From Sorangium aterium (GTDB lineage: Bacteria; Myxococcota_A; Polyangia; Polyangiales; Polyangiaceae), in NCBI RefSeq assembly GCF_028368935.1, contig NZ_JAQNDK010000002.1, positions 186,001 to 250,000 of the forward strand: a stretch of DNA of 64,000 bases, given 5' to 3'. Below are positions 1 to 9,161 of this stretch, piece by piece. A model generated the notes under the pieces. It had not been told where the DNA came from. It ran no database searches and worked only from the letters and a program-made list of their open reading frames with translations. Position 1 is the stretch's first letter, and each line of letters opens with the position of its first letter. Both the position numbers and the translations under genes were made by a program.

Positions 1-344
1 GCTTCGACGCGGCCGCGGAGCTCTACCGCCAGACGGCCACGTTCCAGGGGCTCACCGTGGCGCGCTTCTTCCCGCAGCTCGAGGCGAGGGTACGCACCTC
101 CGGCGAGCTCGTCGTCGTCGCGGCGGAGCGCTCGCAGCGCGGCGCGGATCCAGGGGTCGTCGCGGGGGACATCGTACTGTCGGTCAACGATCGCCCCGTC
201 CAGTCCGTCGAGATCTTCGGGAAGGCCGCGGCGGACGCGTGGGCGCGCACGCCGGCCGGTGGTACGATGACGCTCCAGATCGAGTCGCGCGGTGAGCGCC
301 GCAGCGTGAGCTTCGCGAAATCCCAGGCCGAAGGCCCTCGATGA
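1..344 (+). CDS. C-terminal end of a PDZ-domain protein (partial; probably a Ser/Thr kinase paralogue)
   Basis: The frame is open from base 3 and ends at TGA 342-344; the start lies outside the window. About 113 residues are visible. They align by eye with the last part of the next gene (412-3753): an FDAA-x5-YR stretch, then a PDZ-like fold with GVVAGDIVLSVNDRPV, matching GVRVGDAVVAINGRPV next door. PDZ domains bind peptide C-termini or substrates. Because the neighbour ends the same way after a kinase domain and a membrane segment, this is probably the end of a paralogous kinase. That is inference, since the kinase part is not visible. It lies 67 bases upstream of the next gene, same strand. 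Confidence 0.8.
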   Translation, partial: FDAAAELYRQTATFQGLTVARFFPQLEARVRTSGELVVVAAERSQRGADPGVVAGDIVLSVNDRPVQSVEIFGKAAADAWARTPAGGTMTLQIESRGERRSVSFAKSQAEGPR

Positions 345-411
345 GCACCATGTCCGCCCGCCGCGCTCCTGGAGAAGTGACGCCGCCGGCCCGCGCGATG
401 GAGGCGGTCGA

Positions 412-3400
412 ATGACCGAGCGCTACGCCGCCGGCCCCATGAGCGTCGGCTCGCGCCACCCCTCCACGCTCGGCAGGTACCGGCTGATCAAGAAGATCGG
501 CATGGGCGGCATGGCCGAGATCTGGGTGGCCTCGGTCGCGGGCATGTCGGGCGTGCGGAAGATCTGCGTGGTCAAGCGCATCCTCCCGCACCTCGTCGAC
601 AGCCCCGAGTTCGTGCGGATGTTCCTCGACGAGGCGCGCATCGCCGCCACCCTGGACCACCCCAACCTCGTCCAGATGTACGACGTCGAGGACGTCGACG
701 GCGTGCCGGTCATCGCGATGGAGTACCTCCACGGCGAGGATCTCAGGACCGTCAGGAAGTCGCTCCGGTCGGCGAACCGGCGGATGCCGATCGAGCACGC
801 GATCACCATCGCGGCGGGCGTCGCGGCCGGGCTCCACTACGCGCACGAGAAGGTCGGCTTCGACGGCAAGCCGCTCGACATCGTCCACCGCGACGTGTCC
901 CCGCACAACGTGATCGTCACCTACGACGGGGCCGTGAAGATCCTCGACTTCGGGATCGCGAAGGCGGCGAACCGCGTCAACGAGACGCGCGACGGCGCGC
1001 TCAAGGGCAAGGTCCCGTACATGTCGCCCGAGCAGTGCACGAGCGAGCACCTCGATCGCCGGAGCGACATCTACTCGGTCGGCCTGCTGCTCTACGAGAT
1101 GTCGACGGGGAGCCGGATGTTCCGGCGCGGCGCAACCGAGTTCGAGCTGATGCGGGCGATCGTGGAGGACCCCGTGCTGCCGCCGAGCGAGGTCTGCGCC
1201 GACTACCCGCCGGGGCTGGAGCGCATCCTGCTCAAGTGCCTGGAGCGGGATCGGGAGAAGCGGTACGCGACCGCGAGGGATCTCCAGATCGACCTCGAGG
1301 CGTTCGCCCGGGAGGAGCGGCTCGCCACCTCGGCGCTCGCCCTGTCGTCGTTCATGTCGGAGCTGTTCGGCCAGCGCGTGGAGGTGTGGCGGGGCGCGCT
1401 CGCCTCGGGGGAGGACCTCGAATCGCACATCGTCGAGAAGCAGGAGCCGATACAGAACGAGGACTCCTTCGCGGGCGCGCTCGACGCCGTGGCCGAGGCG
1501 CCGCAGGCCGTCGAGACCGGCCGCCCCGGCGGGGTCGCCACGAAGCTCTCCGCGCCGCTCTTCGCGGCGTCGCGGCCCGACGCAGCGGGGGATCCGGACA
1601 CGCCACCGCGCTCCAGGAGGCTCCCCGCGCTGTCGCTCGCGGACGCCGGCGCCGGCGTGGAGGGCGCGGAGCCCGAGGGGGCGCACGGGCACGGCCCGCG
1701 GGCCCTCACGGTGACCAAGCGGAGGCTGGGCAGCCTGCTCATCGTCTCGCTGTCGGGGCGGATGACCGAGGAGCTCCAGGGCCTCGCGGTCGCGCGCGGC
1801 ATCTCCGGCCGCGTGCTCTTCGATCTGGGCGGGGTGCAGCGGGTCACGTCGTTCGGCGTGCGCGAGTGGATGGCGATGCTGGCCGAGGTGTCGCGGAGCG
1901 CGTCCGAGATCTACATCGGCCGCTGCACCGAGCCGATCGTGAACCAGATCAGCATGATCCGCCGCTTCTTCGGGGACGGGCGCGTCGTGTCGTTCTACGG
2001 CCCGTACCGGTGCGAGCGCTGCGGCGCCGCCTTCGACCGGCTGTTCGACTGCGACAGGGACGCGCACCTCGTCAGGACGCACGAGCCGCCCGCGAGCCCC
2101 TGCCCGCGCTGCGGCGCGGCGGCGGTGTTCGACGACGACGCCGAGAGCTACTTCGCGTTCGCGGCGAGCCAGGCGGGGATCGATCTGCCGGCGGACGTGC
2201 GGGCCGCGCTCGACGAGCTCGCGCGGCTCGACGCGGGGACCCACGAGGCGATCGAGAAGACGGTCGACGAGCGCGGGACCCGCATCCGCGTGCGCTGCAA
2301 GCTCGACGCGCACGTCCGGTGGAAGCGCGCGCTCGACGGGATCGAGGGGCCGCTGGTCCTCGATCTCGCGGGCGCGGCGGGGGTGACGTCCGAGGGCGCG
2401 AGGGCGCTCGCGCTGTCGCTCCGCGCGCTGGGCGGCGAGGTGACGTCGATCCAGATCGAGGGCTGTCCGGTGGTGCTGCTCGAGCACCTCGCCGCGGAGA
2501 GCCCCCCGCTGCGCGCGGAGGTGGTCTCGGCGATCGTCGACGGCACCTGCGAGCGGTGCAACGCGCCCCGGCAGACGCTGCTCGACGTGAAGGAGGCCGC
2601 GCAGGCCGCCCGCGACGATCGGGAGCCGTACGTGCCGTGCAAGCGGTGCAACGCGCCGCTCGCGTTCCCGTGGCTCCGGCCGGCGCTGAAGCGCCTCGGC
2701 GCCGCGCCGGAGCCGGCGCCCACGCTCGCCGGGGCGCATGAGCCGGCGACGAAGCGGTCTGCCGCCGGGGGGCATGTGACGGGGGCGGGGGCCGGGGCGC
2801 CCGTTGGCGCAGCAGCGTCGGCAGGCGCAGCGGCATCGGCGGGCGCCGCGGCGCCGGCAGCGGCGCCGGCGGGGGCGTCTCCGTCGGCCGCGGCCGTCTC
2901 GGCGGCCGGAGGCTCCAAATCGCGCGGGGTGCTCGCGGCGTTCGCGGCGGGAGCGCTGCTCGTCCTCGCCGTGGCCTTCGCCTACCAGGCCCGGGGACGC
3001 TCGCGCCCCGCCGCCGGGGCGGCCCCGCCGCCCGCGCCGAGCTCGGGGTGGCGCGCGGCGCCGCCGGTCGAGGAGGGCCCTCCGTGGATGGACAGGCCGT
3101 TCACCGCCGAGGGCGACGCGATCTTCGTTGTCGGCGAGGGCTCGGGCGCCAGCCGAGAGGCGGCGCTCGCGGTCGCGCGCGCCGACGCGATCTCCCGGCT
3201 CGCGAGCAACGTCGTGCCGGCGCTCGCGGGGTCGCAGGCGTACGGCTTCATCCAGGCGCACGGCGGCGGCGCGCGGCGCGCCGGCATGGCGGAGGCCGAG
3301 GCGAGCCGCTACCTGAAGCAGGTCGGCGCGTTCGCCACGCCCGAGCGCGTCGACGCGCGCTTCCAGGAGCGCGACGGCGCGGTGGCGGCCGTCGCGCGCT

Positions 3401-3753
3401 ACCGCATGCGCAAGGAGAGCTTCGACGCGGCCGTGCAGAGCTACCGGAGGACGGTCAGCGCGCTCGGGCTGACCGCGGCGCCCCTCTTCCCCCTGCTCGA
3501 AGGCGAGCTGAAGACGAGCGGAGACGCCGTCGTTGTCGCCGTGGAAGACCGCGGCCCCGCCGCGGCCGCGGGCGTCCGCGTCGGCGACGCGGTGGTCGCG
3601 ATCAACGGCCGGCCGGTCGTCAGCTTTGAAGCGATGCGTCATGCGCTGCCGAGCGCGCAGGAGGGGGCCACCCTCGAGCTCACGCTCGAGTCGGGCGGCG
3701 CGCGGCGGACGGTCGCGATCAAGAGGCCGAGCGCGGCGCGGGAAGGGGGCTGA
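412..3753 (+). CDS. Ser/Thr protein kinase with two STAS-like/zinc-ribbon modules, a membrane segment and a PDZ domain
   Basis: 1113 residues. The kinase domain spans about residues 22-290: Gly loop GMGGMAE, Lys55, HRDVSPHN (Asp161, with Ser where Lys is usual), DFG at 179-181 and MSPEQ. After a linker, residues about 430-525 look like a STAS fold (VLFDLGGVQRVTSFGVREW). A CxxC...CxxC zinc ribbon follows (Cys534/537 and 564/567). A second STAS-like stretch (LVLDLAGAAGVTSEGARAL) and a second ribbon (Cys713/716, 743/746) come next. Then an Ala-rich linker, one membrane helix near 840-860, an LPP20-like repeat (FVVGEGSGASREAALAVARA) and a PDZ domain at about 1030-1105. So a cytoplasmic kinase is tethered to an extracytoplasmic PDZ module. 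Phosphotransfer is family knowledge; substrates are unknown. A second ATG at 439 is a possible start. Confidence 0.92.
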   Translation: MTERYAAGPMSVGSRHPSTLGRYRLIKKIGMGGMAEIWVASVAGMSGVRKICVVKRILPHLVDSPEFVRMFLDEARIAATLDHPNLVQMYDVEDVDGVPVIAMEYLHGEDLRTVRKSLRSANRRMPIEHAITIAAGVAAGLHYAHEKVGFDGKPLDIVHRDVSPHNVIVTYDGAVKILDFGIAKAANRVNETRDGALKGKVPYMSPEQCTSEHLDRRSDIYSVGLLLYEMSTGSRMFRRGATEFELMRAIVEDPVLPPSEVCADYPPGLERILLKCLERDREKRYATARDLQIDLEAFAREERLATSALALSSFMSELFGQRVEVWRGALASGEDLESHIVEKQEPIQNEDSFAGALDAVAEAPQAVETGRPGGVATKLSAPLFAASRPDAAGDPDTPPRSRRLPALSLADAGAGVEGAEPEGAHGHGPRALTVTKRRLGSLLIVSLSGRMTEELQGLAVARGISGRVLFDLGGVQRVTSFGVREWMAMLAEVSRSASEIYIGRCTEPIVNQISMIRRFFGDGRVVSFYGPYRCERCGAAFDRLFDCDRDAHLVRTHEPPASPCPRCGAAAVFDDDAESYFAFAASQAGIDLPADVRAALDELARLDAGTHEAIEKTVDERGTRIRVRCKLDAHVRWKRALDGIEGPLVLDLAGAAGVTSEGARALALSLRALGGEVTSIQIEGCPVVLLEHLAAESPPLRAEVVSAIVDGTCERCNAPRQTLLDVKEAAQAARDDREPYVPCKRCNAPLAFPWLRPALKRLGAAPEPAPTLAGAHEPATKRSAAGGHVTGAGAGAPVGAAASAGAAASAGAAAPAAAPAGASPSAAAVSAAGGSKSRGVLAAFAAGALLVLAVAFAYQARGRSRPAAGAAPPPAPSSGWRAAPPVEEGPPWMDRPFTAEGDAIFVVGEGSGASREAALAVARADAISRLASNVVPALAGSQAYGFIQAHGGGARRAGMAEAEASRYLKQVGAFATPERVDARFQERDGAVAAVARYRMRKESFDAAVQSYRRTVSALGLTAAPLFPLLEGELKTSGDAVVVAVEDRGPAAAAGVRVGDAVVAINGRPVVSFEAMRHALPSAQEGATLELTLESGGARRTVAIKRPSAAREGG

Positions 3754-3992
3754 GCCGGGGCGGGCCGCGCCGGCGGGCCGCGCCGGGTAGTGCGCTCCTT
3801 GGAGCGCGGCGGCGCTCGGCGTCGGTGAGAGTGTCCGCGACATCGCGCCGCGCCGATGCGCGAACGTCGCACCGGCCAGCAGAGGGCGCAGAGGGCCAGA
3901 TGCGCGGCGCCTCGGCATCGGCTGTCCGGCCGACGATCGGCTGCGCTATGCTGGCTGCCGCGGCGCGGCGCTCTCGGTCGGAGGTTTCGAAC

Positions 3993-5735
3993 ATGCGCGG
4001 CCTGGAAGAGATCGAAGGGCTGGAGGTCGGAACCCTGATCGCCGGCAAGTACCGCGTGGACCGGCTGCTCGACAAGGGCGCGATGGGCGCCGTCGTCGCC
4101 GCGACCCACGTCGATCTCGACGAGCTCCGGGCGATCAAGGTGCTCCTGCCGGCGACCGCGGCCGATCCGGAGATGTGCGGGCGCTTCCTGCAGGAGGCGC
4201 GGATCGCGTCGCGGCTCAGGAGCGAGCACGCGGTCAAGGTGCACGACGTCGGGCGGCTCGAGAACGGGCTGCCGTACATGGTGATGGAGTTCCTCGATGG
4301 CCGCGATCTCCGGGTCATCCGCAAGCAGCGGGGCCCGCTGCCGGTGGAGGAGGCGACGCTCTACGTCATCCAGGCGTGCGACGCGCTCGCGGAGGCGCAC
4401 GCGCTCGGGCTCGTGCACCGCGACGTGAAGCCGGCCAACCTCTTCTTGACGCACACCCGCGAGGGGACGCCGTGCATCAAGGTGCTCGACTTCGGCGTCT
4501 CCAAGGTGTCGCAGGCGGCGCTCCTCGGCGTCGCCGAGATGCGGACCAGCACGGGCCAGATGCTGGGCACGCCCCACTACATGCCGCCCGAGCAGATGCG
4601 CGGGCAGCGCGACGTCGACGCGCGCGCGGACATCTGGGCGGTCGGGTCGCTCCTCTACGTGCTGCTCACCGGCCGGTATCCCATGCACGCGCGCTCCGTC
4701 CAGACGGTCTCGCTCGTGCTCGGGGGCAAGTTCGTGCCGCAGCTGCCGTCGAAGGTCTGCCGCGGGCTCTCGCCGGAGATCGATCCGATCATCATGCGGT
4801 GCCTCGAGCGGGACCGCGACAAGCGCTGGCCCGACCTGGCGGAGCTCACGCTGGCGCTCCGCCCGTTCGCGCCGCCCGCTGCCCAGCCGCTCGTCGACCG
4901 CATCCAGCGCATCCTCCGCGGGGGCCTGCGCGACTCGCTGGCCGGGGCGCGCCCCGGCGTGGACGGCAGCGACGCGGGGGAGCGCGGCTCGATCCCCACC
5001 ACCATGGGCTCCGGCCCATCCACCGGCGGCATGGCGACCGAGCTGCGCCCGGAGCTGCCGCCTCCCGTGTTCTCTGCGACTCCTGCGGACGACGATCCCG
5101 CCGAGCGGAGCGAGGTGGCCACGGTCCCGGACCGCTCGCGCGCCCGTGCGGCGGAGGCCGACGTGGTGGAGCGGAGCGAGGCGGCGACGGTCTCGGACCG
5201 CCCTCGCGCCCAGGCGGAGGCGGATACGGCGGAGCCGAGCGAGGCCGTCACGGTCTCGGAGCGCCCTCGCGCCCGGGCCGAGGCCGGTCCTGCGGAGCGG
5301 AGCGAGGCGGCGACCGGCTCGGGCCGCCCTCGCGCCCACGCGGAGGTGGATCCGGCGGAGCGGAGCAAGGCGGCGACGATCCCGGACCACGCGCGCGCCC
5401 GGGCGGAGGCCGGTCCTGCGGAGCGGAGCGAGGCGGGGACCGGCTCGGGCCGGCCGCAGACCCGGGCCGAGGCCGGCCGCGCCGCGCTGGGCGCGGCCGG
5501 CCCAGCTCCGGCGAGGGCGCGCGTCGAGGAGGACTCCGACGAGACGACGATCGCCGACACGCTCCGGCGGCTGCGCTCGCCCTTCAGGGCGGGCTTCGTC
5601 CTGGCGGCGGTGGCGGCGGCGATCGTCGTCGCGCTGCTGGCCAGCGGAACGCGGCCCGAGGAGCGGCCGTCGGGCTCCAGCGCTTCCGGGCCGTCGGGGG
5701 TAAAGGGCGATCCGGTCAGCGTTCCGCCCCGGTGA
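3993..5735 (+). CDS. Ser/Thr protein kinase with a repetitive linker and C-terminal membrane segment
   Basis: 580 residues. The start at 3993 is chosen because GGAGG lies 8 bases upstream and the protein then begins just before the kinase fold; the frame is open further upstream (ATG 3825). Kinase domain about residues 17-285: GAMGAVV loop, AIKVLL lysine, HRDVKPAN, DFGVSK, MPPEQ, all intact, so it should be active. Residues about 370-495 are six degenerate units of about 21 residues (pattern ERSEAATVSDRPRARAEA). A hydrophobic helix near 535-555 (GFVLAAVAAAIVVALLASG) is followed by a short tail, giving a cytoplasmic kinase with a single membrane anchor. It follows the preceding kinase on the same strand after 239 bases and may have its own promoter. 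Confidence 0.92.
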   Translation: MRGLEEIEGLEVGTLIAGKYRVDRLLDKGAMGAVVAATHVDLDELRAIKVLLPATAADPEMCGRFLQEARIASRLRSEHAVKVHDVGRLENGLPYMVMEFLDGRDLRVIRKQRGPLPVEEATLYVIQACDALAEAHALGLVHRDVKPANLFLTHTREGTPCIKVLDFGVSKVSQAALLGVAEMRTSTGQMLGTPHYMPPEQMRGQRDVDARADIWAVGSLLYVLLTGRYPMHARSVQTVSLVLGGKFVPQLPSKVCRGLSPEIDPIIMRCLERDRDKRWPDLAELTLALRPFAPPAAQPLVDRIQRILRGGLRDSLAGARPGVDGSDAGERGSIPTTMGSGPSTGGMATELRPELPPPVFSATPADDDPAERSEVATVPDRSRARAAEADVVERSEAATVSDRPRAQAEADTAEPSEAVTVSERPRARAEAGPAERSEAATGSGRPRAHAEVDPAERSKAATIPDHARARAEAGPAERSEAGTGSGRPQTRAEAGRAALGAAGPAPARARVEEDSDETTIADTLRRLRSPFRAGFVLAAVAAAIVVALLASGTRPEERPSGSSASGPSGVKGDPVSVPPR

Positions 5736-5854
5736 CAACGGAGAGCGAGACTCCCGCCCTGCGGGCGCTCGGGGAGAGGCCCCCTCAGGACGGGCGGCGA
5801 GGTGGAGTCAACGTGTCCTGAGCGTGGAGCGGCGGACCGCGCCGCGCGCGGCTC

Positions 5855-6511
5855 TCACTTGCCCTGCGAGATGACGCCGCAACCGATGCGGCCACCGGCG
5901 TTTCCGGCGGGCTGGCTGCCGTCATCCGCCTTCTCGTGGACGATGATGGCGCGGCCGAGGAAGGTGTTCGGGGCGCCCTCCTTGAGATTCGCGCCCTTGG
6001 CGATGATCTCATGGGCGCCGGTCCCATCGGCCTTGACCTCGATGTTGCCGAGATCGCCGAGGTGGTGAGGCGCGCCGTCGGGGATGCCGTGCGGGTGGTT
6101 CTCGGGGTTGTAATGCGCGCCCGCGCTCTTCGCGTCCGGCGCGCTGCAATCGCCGGTCTCGTGCACGTGGACGGCGACCTTGCCCTTGGGAGCGCCCGAG
6201 ATCTGGACGGCGACCTTCACGCCGCCCTCGACCTCGGTGAAGGTCGCGGTGCCCTTGAGCTTCGACTTGGTCCGCGCCTCGATGGGCACCGAGATGCTCA
6301 CCGGCGGCGCAGGCGGCGCGGCCTCCGGCGCCGCGGCCGGCGGGGCGGCCTCGGGCGCCGCGGCCGTGGGCGCCGCGGGCGCCTCCGGCGCAGGCTGCGC
6401 GGGCTGGGCGGGGACGTCGGGGACCGCGGGGGCCGGCTCGGGCGCGCCGCCACAAGCGGTGGCGCCCAGGACGAACGAGGCGAGCAGCGAGAGACGATAG
6501 GCCGGTTTCAT
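5855..6511 (-). CDS. sodC: Cu/Zn superoxide dismutase, probable lipoprotein
   Basis: 218 residues from ATG 6511, preceded by GGAGGT with 10 bases spacing; an in-frame ATG at 6601 lacks this and spoils the signal peptide. Signal peptide with lipobox LGATAC, then about 55 residues of Pro/Ala-rich stalk, then the enzyme domain. Metal ligands are visible in order: VHVHETGDCS (Cu histidines and disulfide Cys), AHYNPENHPHG (bridging and Zn His), HHLGDLGN (Zn His and Asp), IIVHEK (Cu His), and the conserved NAGGRIGCGVI end. The enzyme dismutates superoxide to oxygen and peroxide in the periplasm or at the membrane. It faces the kinase gene convergently across 119 bases and stands alone. Confidence 0.95.
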   Translation of the reverse strand: MKPAYRLSLLASFVLGATACGGAPEPAPAVPDVPAQPAQPAPEAPAAPTAAAPEAAPPAAAPEAAPPAPPVSISVPIEARTKSKLKGTATFTEVEGGVKVAVQISGAPKGKVAVHVHETGDCSAPDAKSAGAHYNPENHPHGIPDGAPHHLGDLGNIEVKADGTGAHEIIAKGANLKEGAPNTFLGRAIIVHEKADDGSQPAGNAGGRIGCGVISQGK

Positions 6512-6772
6512 CACAGCGGAGACCTCCAGGTTCGTGAGGCGTTGGACCTCCGCCGTCTCGTAGAGCGGTCCTGGCGAGCGATCAATCGGCGAACCCGACA
6601 TTCGTCAGGCGCGCCGGCTCCAGGCGCGCGCTGCCGCGTCGCCGCGGCCTGCGCCGCGCGCGCCGGCGCGCCTGAAGGCGGGGCCGCGGGCAGCGCGCGC
6701 CCGACCCCGGGGACAGAGACGAGCGAGGCGCGGAGTTCTCCTCGGCGCCTCGCCGAGCTCAGCGACGCGCGC

Positions 6773-7804
6773 TCACTGCGCGGGCGGGCAGCCGATGGGC
6801 CCGGTGCCGATCACGACGTCATCGATCCACATCGAGCGGGCGGAATCCGCCTGATAGGACTCCCAGCCGAGGCCGATGCTGTCGAACGCCGGCGCTTTCC
6901 ACGTGTAGTTCTCCACGTTGTTGGCGCAGCCCTGGCCGGTCCCGGACACCTTGAGATCGGAGAGCTCCTCGCCATTGAGCCAGAAGCGCATCTCGTTCTT
7001 CGGCCCGTCGAAGCTGAACTCGACGCAGGTCCATGCGCCGGTCGGGACCACCGTCGTCTCCTCCGCGTGGTGCCAGCAGTCCGACTGCGGTCCGGTCTTC
7101 GGGTCGCTCCAGTATCCGGGCGTATCGTAGTTCGCCATGAGCTGGCTGCCGCCCGCGACCGGGTGCTGCCCGCCGTAGCGATACTGTGCCGCGTAGGGCA
7201 TCCCCTCGAAATCGCTGCCAGGAATCGTCCCTGAACCGTCGATGATGGTCCAGTGCACATCCCCCGTCGGCGCAGCCTCGAGGAAGAACATCATGCGTCC
7301 ATGGATGACGTTCTCGTCGGTGGGCAGGGCGTCGGTGCCCGTGAACTTGATCATGGCCGACTTGTAGTTGTTGTCTCCCGAGCTCGCGGGCGTGGTCACC
7401 TTGATGGACTTGGTGCCGCTGTAATGCTTCGACGTGTCGACCGACACGGTGGAGCCCGTCATGGCCGTGTAGACCGTCCACTTGCCCAGCTTCTCGCCGT
7501 TCTCGCCCTGGCCCTCGTACGACTCGAAGTCGTCGCAGAGCAGCGCCTCACAGGCCGAGCCGCCGCCGGTCCCGCCGCCCTCGCCGGCGCCGCCGCCGCC
7601 GGTGGCGCCGCCGCTGGTCGTGGCGCCGCCGCCCTCACCGGCGCCGCCGCCGCCGGTGGCGCCACCGCTGGTGGCGCCGCCGCCCGTGCCGCTGGTCGAG
7701 GACGACGTCGACGTCGTGCCACCATCGTCATCCGAGCACGCAGTCGCGCCCGCCGCGAAGGTCGCGAGCAGGCCAAGCAAAGTAACGCTAATTCGAAGCT
7801 TCAT
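6773..7804 (-). CDS. Secreted lipoprotein with Gly/Ser-rich stalk and LamG/concanavalin-like domain
   Basis: 343 residues from ATG 7804 (MKLRIS); a second ATG at 7816 directly abuts GGAGG, so the exact start is open. Signal peptide with lipobox AAGATAC. Residues about 25-80 are Gly/Ser/Thr/Ala repeats (SGGATGGGGAGEGGG twice). The remaining domain contains LLCDDFESYEG, FWLNGEEL and WIDDVVIG, typical of jelly-roll, concanavalin-like glucan-binding or lyase-like domains. These suggest cell-surface carbohydrate binding. No catalytic residues could be assigned. The 261-base gap before sodC contains no obvious gene. Confidence 0.75.
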   Translation of the reverse strand: MKLRISVTLLGLLATFAAGATACSDDDGGTTSTSSSTSGTGGGATSGGATGGGGAGEGGGATTSGGATGGGGAGEGGGTGGGSACEALLCDDFESYEGQGENGEKLGKWTVYTAMTGSTVSVDTSKHYSGTKSIKVTTPASSGDNNYKSAMIKFTGTDALPTDENVIHGRMMFFLEAAPTGDVHWTIIDGSGTIPGSDFEGMPYAAQYRYGGQHPVAGGSQLMANYDTPGYWSDPKTGPQSDCWHHAEETTVVPTGAWTCVEFSFDGPKNEMRFWLNGEELSDLKVSGTGQGCANNVENYTWKAPAFDSIGLGWESYQADSARSMWIDDVVIGTGPIGCPPAQ

Positions 7805-7991
7805 GTTCGTTTCCATCCTCCGCGGCGACTATTGCACGAGGCCATCGCGTCGTTCAAGAACGAACGTTTTCGGCAGATCGCACGATCCAGGCGCTCGAAC
7901 TCGAATGGCGCCGGCGGTGTGGGGCGACACGATCAGGCGCGGGAGCAGCCTTGAACAGCGAGCCTCTCGGGCCGGGTGCGAGTGTGAACGT

Positions 7992-9161
7992 TCAACCGCC
8001 CTCCGCCCCGCCGCGCCCGCCGCCTTCCACCATTGCCTCCGGCGAGATCGCATAGAGCCTCTCCTCTCCCTGCTTTCCCCGGATCCGCACCAGCGCGGGC
8101 ATCGCTTCTCCCGGGCTCCCGGCCGCGGTGAACGTCGCCTCATCCATCAGAAGGCCACCGGCCCTCGCCTGTGCCTGAATCCGAAACGCGGTGTTCACAC
8201 GATCGCCGATGATGGTGAACTCCCGCCTGCCGCTCGACCCGATGCTCGCCAGGAGGACCGGCCCTGTCGAGAGCCCGAGCCGCGTCGGGAAGGCGGGCCG
8301 GCCCTGCGAGCGCTGGTGTTCGTTGAAGGCCGCGATGCTCCGCTGGATGCGCAGCGCCGCCTCGAGCGCGTCACTCGCGCTCCGGAAGAACGCGAGCATG
8401 CCGTCGCCAACGTACTTGTCGACCTCGCCCGCGTGGTCGTAGACGATCTGCGCCACCGTGGCCATGTAGAGGCTGAGATCCGCGATCAGCGGCCCGGGCT
8501 CCTCGCTCTCCGAGAGCCGCACGAACTCCTCGATGTCGCTGACCAGCACCGTCAGCACCTCGCGCGCCGGCGGGCTCGGCCTGTTCGACGAAACGCTCTC
8601 CTCGATGCTCTCCCACGCCCGGTCGGAGAGATAGCCGCGCAGCGCCGCCTGCATCTGGCGCATCTGCGCGTAGCGCTCCTCGAGCTCCCTCCGCTGCCGC
8701 TCGAGCTCCCGGCGCTGCCGGTGCAAGAGCAGCTGCGTCCCCACCCGGGCGAGCACCTCGCGCAGCTCGAACGGCTTCGTGACGTAATCGACGCCGCCCG
8801 CGTCGAACGCCATCACCTTGTCGCCGATGCCCGTCATCGCGCTCAGGAAGATGACCGGGATGTCCGCCGTCCCGGGATCGCCCTTGAGCCGGCGGCACAC
8901 CTCGTAGCCGTCCATGTGGGGCATGCTCACGTCGAGCAGGATGAGGTCCGGAGGCGCCGCCGCCGCCGACATCAGCGCCATCGCGCCGCTGATCGCCGCC
9001 CGCACCTCGTAGCCCTGCGCCGTCAGCATCGAGGTCAGGAGCGAAAGGTTCGCCGGCATGTCGTCGACGATCAGGATGCTCGGGGGCTCTTCCCTTGGGC
9101 GCTCCGGCCGCGCGCCCGGGGCCGCCCCGCGGGGGGCTGGCTTTGCGTCGGTGTCCGTCAT
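7992..9161 (-). CDS. Response regulator fused to a class III adenylate cyclase domain
   Basis: 389 residues. Receiver domain about residues 27-145 with acidic pair Asp33/34, phospho-acceptor Asp77 (LILLDVSMPHMDG) and Lys129. A charged coiled coil lies at about 148-175. The class III cyclase domain has metal Asp209 and Asp253 (KYVGDG), purine-selecting Lys249 and Asp320, and transition-state Asn323 and Arg327 (DRVNTAFR). All key residues are present and favour ATP, so it should make cAMP under phosphorelay control. The start ATG overlaps the stop of the upstream histidine kinase gene as ATGA (9158-9161), which implies translational coupling and a dedicated kinase-regulator pair. Confidence 0.93.
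   Translation of the reverse strand: MTDTDAKPAPRGAAPGARPERPREEPPSILIVDDMPANLSLLTSMLTAQGYEVRAAISGAMALMSAAAAPPDLILLDVSMPHMDGYEVCRRLKGDPGTADIPVIFLSAMTGIGDKVMAFDAGGVDYVTKPFELREVLARVGTQLLLHRQRRELERQRRELEERYAQMRQMQAALRGYLSDRAWESIEESVSSNRPSPPAREVLTVLVSDIEEFVRLSESEEPGPLIADLSLYMATVAQIVYDHAGEVDKYVGDGMLAFFRSASDALEAALRIQRSIAAFNEHQRSQGRPAFPTRLGLSTGPVLLASIGSSGRREFTIIGDRVNTAFRIQAQARAGGLLMDEATFTAAGSPGEAMPALVRIRGKQGEERLYAISPEAMVEGGGRGGAEGG

Noticed and set aside
184-3918. Very long open frame on the minus strand under the first kinase, and similar frames under most other genes
   Set aside because: At about 70% GC, antisense frames stay open by composition. The translation is Arg/Pro/Ala-rich without domains, and the plus-strand kinase is certain.
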